The notes under the pieces were generated by a model, which saw only the letters and a list, made by a program, of their open reading frames with translations, was not told the origin of the DNA and did not search any database. Made by a program: the position numbers and the translations under genes. A stretch of DNA of 64,000 nucleotides from Acanthornis magna (lineage: Eukaryota > Chordata > Aves > Passeriformes > Acanthizidae): contig JAWUZG010000015.1 of assembly GCA_036785705.1 (NCBI GenBank), positions 1,240,001 to 1,304,000 on the forward strand, written 5' to 3'. Shown piece by piece: positions 58,387 through 64,000 of the stretch (positions are counted from its first letter, which is position 1; each line of letters opens with the position of its first letter).

Positions 58387-60447
58387 ATTCTGTGTCAGCA
58401 TTTGCCTGCACACAGCAGTGTGGGAATCATGGCTGGGAATTGGATGTGTGCATGTCCCGAGACCTGGCCCTCTCAGCAGAGCTTTGGCTGAGTCCAAGGA
58501 GATGTTCCAGCAGATGGAAACCTGCCCGACACGGCCAGGAGCTGCAGGGTTCAGCAGCCACAGAACCAGGAGATGGGCACAGGTCATCTCAGGGCCTCAC
58601 CAAGCTTTTATCACCTGCACCTCTGAATGAGACTGCTCTGCGAGGAACAGGAGTCACTGCCCTGGGACATCGGTGCAGCCATTCCGAGCATCTGCCACGG
58701 CCCTGTATGGGAAAGTTTCTCCAGTGGCTCATGGAGAGTCACCCCAAAATCTGCACTGCCTCTTGAAGGCACTTGGTTTTCCCACTAGATGAGGAAAAAT
58801 CCCTGCCACCCATCCCTGGCCCATTGTGCTGAGAGCAGGGCGAGCTGCCTGGGCACTGAGCCGTGTGCTGCTCAGCACAGGAGGCAATTCTAATTATGGG
58901 CCTATTGTTGCAAGGGAAAGGAAATTCCTCACACAGAATAATAATCTTCACGAAGGTTTGGATACAATCTCAGCATTTCCGATGTTTTGACTTTGATATT
59001 GTCCTCACAAATGCAGCTTTTCTGCCATCTAATTTTAAAGTTCCAGCATTTCTCAAACCTCGCCTTAAATACTAATTCTGGGTTACATCCCAACCCTGAA
59101 TTTAGCAAAATCAGAGGAGCTTAGAGCTAGATTGCATCATTGTAAGGTTTTATAGGAGAATTTATTCAGAAAGTACTGTTACAATGAAAGCACGTATTAA
59201 CAATAGATTAAGCACAGTGTCAAGCAGGAGCTGTTTCAAAATCCAGACAAGGAGGTGGCAGAGGATGTTGAGTCTCCTGTGGTTTGGTGTGCTCTGGGAA
59301 TGTTGCTCTAATTACCTTAATTATTTAATGCTCTGATTGTGAAACCTCACAGCCAAAGTCTTGATGCTCATTGTCCCACGGCCCCCAGCACAACCATGGG
59401 TTTGGATGGTGTCCAAGATCAGGACAAGCCTGGAGTATTTATGGGATGGGAACCCCACGTGGAGGGGGAGCCGGGCTAGATGCACACCCATGGATTTCTG
59501 TCTGTGTCTGTGTAGGCAGGAGGCTTTTATTCCAGGAGTGGATCACAGCTGCTGTCTCCTCAGGAGCCTATTGAGTGTTTAGAAAGCTCTTCATGACATT
59601 CCCAGGGACTTTCTCTGGGAATAAAACCTCTTCTGTCCCATAAGGCTGAAGGGCTATAAAGCAGAGAGCTCCAGATAAGGAAATATGACTGTCCTTTCTT
59701 ATCTCCACTCGTCCTAACAGGTGTCCTTGGGGTTGTAAATTTATGTGAGGGGAAGGGAAGAACAGTCTGAGGTATCTTTAACCTTATCACAAATCTTTCC
59801 CAGGCTGGGGAGATTGACACTGCCATTGATAAATCCAGAATTGTGGCCCGGGGTCCCTTTCCCCACTGAGTCAGTTCCTATGGAAAATGTGGCTGCTCTC
59901 CCTTGGGCTGTGTGTGCTGCCTGTCCTGGGTCACAGTCCAGGCAGATTTACGCACTGAAATGCCCAATAATTCCTCCAAAGTTTGTAATTCCACAAGAGA
60001 TAATTTGTGTGCCTGTGCCATTACGATTGTTACAGTTTTATTGCAGCCAGGCCAAAAAGCCATCACGGAAATGAGGTGAAATTATCCTTATTTGTCACTT
60101 TTGTGTGAGGGATGAATTGTTCCATGTGCTTGCCATGAGACTCTCATTCATTGCTTTGTGCCTGTGGATCTCTGGGCTGATCATGTGTCAGCAAAGGAGG
60201 AGCTGGGCCTCCTCATGGGAATGATTGGAGACAGAATGGCTGAATTCGCCCCCCTCTGCTCCTTCTGAAAGGGGTATTTGGTGTGAATAGGGCCTTTCTT
60301 ATTATATTATCCTAATTTTTTTGTGTGCACTGTTCTCCATGAAAATGAAGATTTCCTCTCTCATCCCATTGCGTTGTCATGGAAATTGCTTTTTCTCTCT
60401 TTTTTTTCTCCTCTCTTTTTTTTGGGGGGGCAGGGTGGAGTTTAGTT
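58387..60447. other. No recognisable feature
   Basis: Unannotated 2 kb. Stretches at 58900-59340 and 59690-60130 are AT-rich and non-repetitive. No gene recognised. Confidence 0.4.
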
Positions 60448-60575
60448 TGTTTTGTTTGTTTTTGTTTTTGTTTTTGTTTTTGTTTTTGTTTTTGTTTTTG
60501 TCTTTGTTTTTCTTTTTCTTTTTCTTTTTCTTTTTCTTTTTCTTTTTCTTTTTCTTTTTCTTTTTCTTTTTTTAG
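60448..60575. repeat. (GTTTTT)n then (CTTTTT)n array
   Basis: About 55 bases of TTTTTG units followed by about 65 bases of TTTTTC units on the plus strand. It begins after a G7 run at 60424-60430. Open frames giving FLFLFLF or KEKEKEK peptides are artefacts. It could be an expanded poly(A) tail (minus strand), but no retrotransposon body adjoins it. Confidence 0.93.
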
Positions 60576-61096
60576 GAATCCTATGGCAAAAAAACCTTGC
60601 TTCTCGTCGCTGGCAGCTCCCAGCCAAACCAGTTCTGTGGAGCTGCTGAAAGCTGGGACAGGTCCCACCTCTGCTTCTGGCATTGCTTTTAGCATCTGCA
60701 GCTTTCCCAGGGATCAGGAACTCATCCTGGCTTTTCTGCTCCCTGCCCTTCTGGAGGGAAATCCCAAACACCTGCAGAGCACTGGCTCACCTCGTTCCTG
60801 CCCTGCACTCCCAGCCACAACCAGAACCACCATGGATCAGAGGGATGCCTTTTCCTAGATCTGGGGTTTGGTCTTGCTGCTCCCTGTACCAGCTGGGCAC
60901 CAAAATTCCCCAATGTGGGAGTGCAAGATTATCCAAAGCTTTGATTCCTTGGGATATCTTTGGTACAAGCAGCTTTTCCATGCCAGGTGTCAGCAAGCTC
61001 CAAATCCTTAGGCAAGGATTAAAGTGTCTGTCAGCCCCCCTAGTGCAGCTGTGGAGAGTGGCTTTGGTCACAGGAGCCCCTGAGCACCCAGGGGAG
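60576..61096. other. No recognisable feature
   Basis: Unannotated sequence between two tandem arrays. No gene recognised. Confidence 0.4.
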
Positions 61097-61576
61097 GCCT
61101 CTCTGAAAATGCCAAATAAATTCCCAACTTCCCATCTTGGACAACTCTTCTATTTCCAGGTGAATGGGGAAAAAAGGTACAATTCCAGTCTGTCCTTCCT
61201 GTTGGATATTGAGTGTGCCTCTCTGAAAATGCCAAATAAATTCCGATCTTCGACAATTCTTCTATTTCCAGGTGATTGGGGAAAAAAGGTACAATTCCCG
61301 AGTGTGTCCTTTCTGTTGGATATTGAATGTGCCTCTCTGAAAACGCCAAATAAATTCCCATCTTCCCATCTTTGACCATTCTTCTGTTTCCAGGTGATTG
61401 GGGGAAAAATGGTATAATTCCAGAGTGTGTCCTTTCTGTTGGATATTGAGTGTGCCTCTCTGAAAATGCCAAATAAATTCCCATCTTCCCATCTTGGACA
61501 ATTCTGCTATTTCCGGGTGAATGGGGAAAAAAGGTACAATTCCAGAGTGTGTCCTTTCTGTTGGATATTGAGTGTG
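61097..61576. repeat. Tandem repeat, 114-123-bp unit, 4 copies
   Basis: Four units begin with GCCTCTCTGAAAA at 61097, 61217, 61331 and 61454, with the last unit ending near 61576. Spacings are 120, 114 and 123 bp, the final unit about 122. Each contains GCCAAATAAATTCC, CTTCTATTTCCAGGTG (or a variant), GGGAAAAAAGGTAC and CTGTTGGATATTGA. A minus-strand frame reads through more than three units (repeated GIYLAFSERH..YPTERTHS). I do not recognise the unit as a mobile element. Confidence 0.93.
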
Positions 61577-62507
61577 CTCTGAGTTTCCTTTGGGCTGTGG
61601 GAGCAATTCTAACTCCGGGGAAGAAAAATGGATGTTTTTCTTGTCATGCTGTATTTCAGATGTGGGGAAACAAAGGTGAAACGTGGACTGAAGGGAAAGG
61701 GAAGTCAGTGACAAGCCTGAGCAGTGGATCCTCCTGGGGAGGACTTTCTTGAGGATTTAAGAGCTGTTAATGAGGAATGAGTTTTCCCACACCTACCCTG
61801 AAATGTGGCAAAGTGTCCCTAATTTTCCTATGCTCACTGGATGCATTTTCTCTTTTCACAAGAGCCAAATGAGGCTTTCTACGAAAGGGAGAAGAGTGGA
61901 GGGAAGCAGAGAAAAAGGATCCCAAAGCCCAGCACCCAAAAGAGAAGCAGCTGGTCCCCAGTGTCCCCAGTGTCCCCTCCCAGAGCGTGGGTGCTGAGCC
62001 ACACTGGGCTGCAGTGACCTTCCCTCCCAGTCTGAGGGCACTGAGCCCCCCAGGACAGCGAGGTGCCCTGGTTGGGCACCCCAGGGCTGTGTTTTAGCTC
62101 TGCCACCCTGGAGCAGCTCCTGCAGCCTCACCCTGTGCCAGTTCTGGCTCCCAGGTCCTTATTTTAGCTCTGGGAAGGAGATGTGTGACGTGGGGAATTA
62201 AACACGCTCCCAGCTCTCACCAGCCCTTCCAGAGGTTTTTTCCCTGGGTGCACAAGATTCTTATTCCGAGTCCTTTGCCTTCCCCTGCTTTTTAGGCTCT
62301 GATCTTCACACCCCAATACTGGAAACTTGTCAAGAGAGTCAGTGTCTTCATTAGGACCCTTGGCACCCCGACACTGCTGCTGGGATGATGGGGAGCTTGG
62401 GGGTTGATTGAATTTTGGGGCAGTCTCTTTTTTATGTGTAGAAACCCTCCTTGGAATGAGTCAGGAGGCAGAAAATGAGGAAACACTCTGTATTTTATAG
62501 GATATGT
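61577..62507. other. No recognisable feature
   Basis: Unannotated sequence between the tandem repeat and a CR1 fragment. No gene recognised. Confidence 0.4.
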
Positions 62508-62645
62508 CACAGATCTCACAATGGGTTGGGTCGAAGGGACTTTAAAGCTCATCCAGTCCTATCCCCTGACATGGGCAGGGACACCTTCCACTATCCCAGG
62601 CTGCTCAGAGCTCCATCCAACCTGACCTTGGACACTTCCAGGACA
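62508..62645 (-). mobile_element. CR1 LINE 3' fragment (short)
   Basis: Plus-strand text 'cagatctcacaatgggttgg', 'gaagggactttaaagctcat', 'gacatgggcagggacacctt' and 'ccactatcccaggctgctca', ending at 'ttggacacttccaggacaac'. It is diverged at the terminal motif. Confidence 0.86.
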
Positions 62646-62789
62646 ACCACAAGTTTCCATTTTCTCAGGAATAAAGGCCATGACAGGAGGAGCTGTTGTG
62701 TTTTCCTTTGCAGCACTTTTGGCTCCGTGTCTCAGAGCAAGAAAATGGGGTCACATTTCTGTGCTCCCAAAGCCAGGACAAGAAAGAGC

Positions 62790-63201
62790 CCCAGGGGTTG
62801 GAGCACAGGTGTGATGAGGAGCAGCTGAGGGAGCTGGGAAAGGGCTCAGCCTGGAGAAAAGGAGGATCAGGGGGACCTTGTGGCTCTGCACAACTCCTGA
62901 CAGGAGGAGACAGCCGGGGGGGTCAGGCTCTGCTCCCAGGGAACAGGGACAAGAGGAGAGGAAACCTCCTCCAACTTTACCAGGGAAGGTTTAGATCGAA
63001 TATTAGGGATTTTTTTTCCCCTGAAAGGCTGGTCAGGCACTGGCACAGCTGCCTGGGGCAGTGGTGAAGTCACTCTCCTTAGAAGTGTTCCAAAAATGTG
63101 GATGTGGCCCTTGGGGACATGGCTCAGTGGCGGTCCTGGCAGTGCTGGGGTAAGGGCTGGACTCTCAGGGAGCTTTTCCCACCTCAGGGATTCTGGGATT
63201 C
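62790..63201 (+). mobile_element. CR1 LINE 3' fragment
   Basis: Begins near 'ccccaggggttggagcacag', then 'agggctcagcctggagaaaa', 'accttgtggctctgcacaac tcctgacagg' and 'gggacaagaggagaggaaac'. A T8 run lies at about 63010, where sister copies have a shorter stretch. It ends 'gggattctgggattccctaa'. It is a sister of the copy at 57830-58386. Confidence 0.92.
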
Positions 63202-64000
63202 CCTAAAGGTGCAGGACACTCTCATCACTTTAACAATATTGGGTTGCTCTCAGCTCCCCAGCACAGGGACCTGCTGTAAAAATCTGCGAGCAGCTCTTCT
63301 CCAGGAAAAGAAAATTTCATTCAAGTCCATTTTTTGTAATTGAATGTTGCCATTTCTCTACAGGAGGCTTTAGTCCCCCAAAACTGCACCAAATACCAGT
63401 GAAGGCTTTCCAGGGAAATATCTATAGATAGAAACTGAAGGAGATGTGCAGAGGGCCCCCATCCTAAAGCAGTTCTACGTGAAGATGCTCTTTAATTCAG
63501 AGCAGGTGATTAGTGTAATTGAGCAGCAAAGTGCCCTAACTGCTCTGCACAAATCCCCACGTGGGTGTGGAACCTGTTCTTGCAGTTATTAGGTGAGTTC
63601 ACATCACTTCCTTTACTTTTCCAGGCAAGAAAGACCCTGGAGATTATAGGAAGGGGCACAGATTTAAAGGAACTATCAAGAAATATATGAGTTGTAGATT
63701 AAAGATAAAACTCTCTTTAGAAAATGCTTTTCAGCAGCTTTGCTGGTGGATAAACTGAAATAAAGCAATTAAATCAAAGGGAGTGGAAATAAGCAAAGAT
63801 GATCCTGACGGTTGAACTTCTGTAATAAACACTTGTCACTTAGATGTGCCTTTTGTTTGCAGCACTCAGATCTGCACGGTGCGTTAGCACAGGAGTGCAT
63901 GAAAATTTGTATTTCGAAGCATTTTATTCCTCTTGTAGTAATTTAAATAATGCCAAATTGAGCATGAAGCTGACTGGATTCAATTGCTGTCATCAGAAAA
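63202..64000. other. Unannotated; AT-rich right end
   Basis: No repeat or gene recognised. The stretch from about 63470 to the end is AT-leaning and non-repetitive (for example TGATTAGTGTAATTGAGCAGCAAAG), plausible as conserved non-coding sequence, but that cannot be decided from one genome. Confidence 0.35.

Noticed and set aside
60448..60575. Poly(A)-tail-like T-rich array as the end of a retrotransposon
   Set aside because: It is a two-phase GTTTTT/CTTTTT microsatellite with no recognisable element body on either side.

Overview
This window reads as non-coding nuclear DNA from a bird, probably a songbird (passerine). The main evidence is more than twenty fragments of CR1, the dominant LINE of birds and reptiles, nearly all 5'-truncated copies of the 3' end. 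Many finish in the CR1 signature, a short run of ATTCTGTG-like units. Three retroviral LTRs of a style I associate with songbirds are also present. There is no bacterial or organelle signature, no tRNA or rRNA that I can recognise, and no convincing protein-coding gene. The longest open frames lie in simple repeats (for example the CCTTT/CCTTCCCAAA array at 41.9-42.5 kb and the GGA/GAA block at 14.1-14.4 kb) and are artefacts of sequence with few stop codons. The window is therefore intergenic, or lies in long introns of a gene whose exons are not visible here.

Layout. 0-7.4 kb: a 19-bp minisatellite of 13 units at 594-840 and one CR1, then unannotated sequence that turns AT-rich after about 4.9 kb. 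7.4-19.0 kb: the most structured part. A solo LTR on the minus strand (7427-8268) and a plus-strand CR1 (8900-9174) are mirrored by a minus-strand CR1 (17718-18021) and a plus-strand solo LTR (18259-19028). Between them lie a 24-bp minisatellite, two more CR1 fragments and a long polypurine block. 19-31 kb: mostly unannotated, with two CR1 copies, a guanine-rich quadruplex candidate, an AT-rich tract and a compound pyrimidine array at 25.3-25.6 kb. 31-44.7 kb: CR1 copies in both orientations, two AT-rich microsatellites, the 615-bp pyrimidine array at 41.9-42.5 kb and a 51-bp minisatellite. 44.7-64 kb: further CR1 copies, a 48.3-48.6 kb minisatellite, a retroviral LTR with TATA and polyadenylation signals at 50.6-51.2 kb, a T-rich array at 60.4-60.6 kb and a 114-123-bp tandem repeat at 61.1-61.6 kb.

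The most unusual structure is the nested inverted arrangement at 7.4-19.0 kb. The two CR1 copies share a gap-free 253-bp block with 5 mismatches. It includes a 43-bp tail that is not CR1 and is identical in both, yet the CR1 sequence just upstream of the block differs between them. The two LTRs differ in length by exactly one deletion and one extra minisatellite unit. One LTR has a perfect 5-bp target-site duplication, so the LTRs look independently inserted. The shared CR1 block is better explained by gene conversion or template switching. No gene network can be described because no gene is supported.
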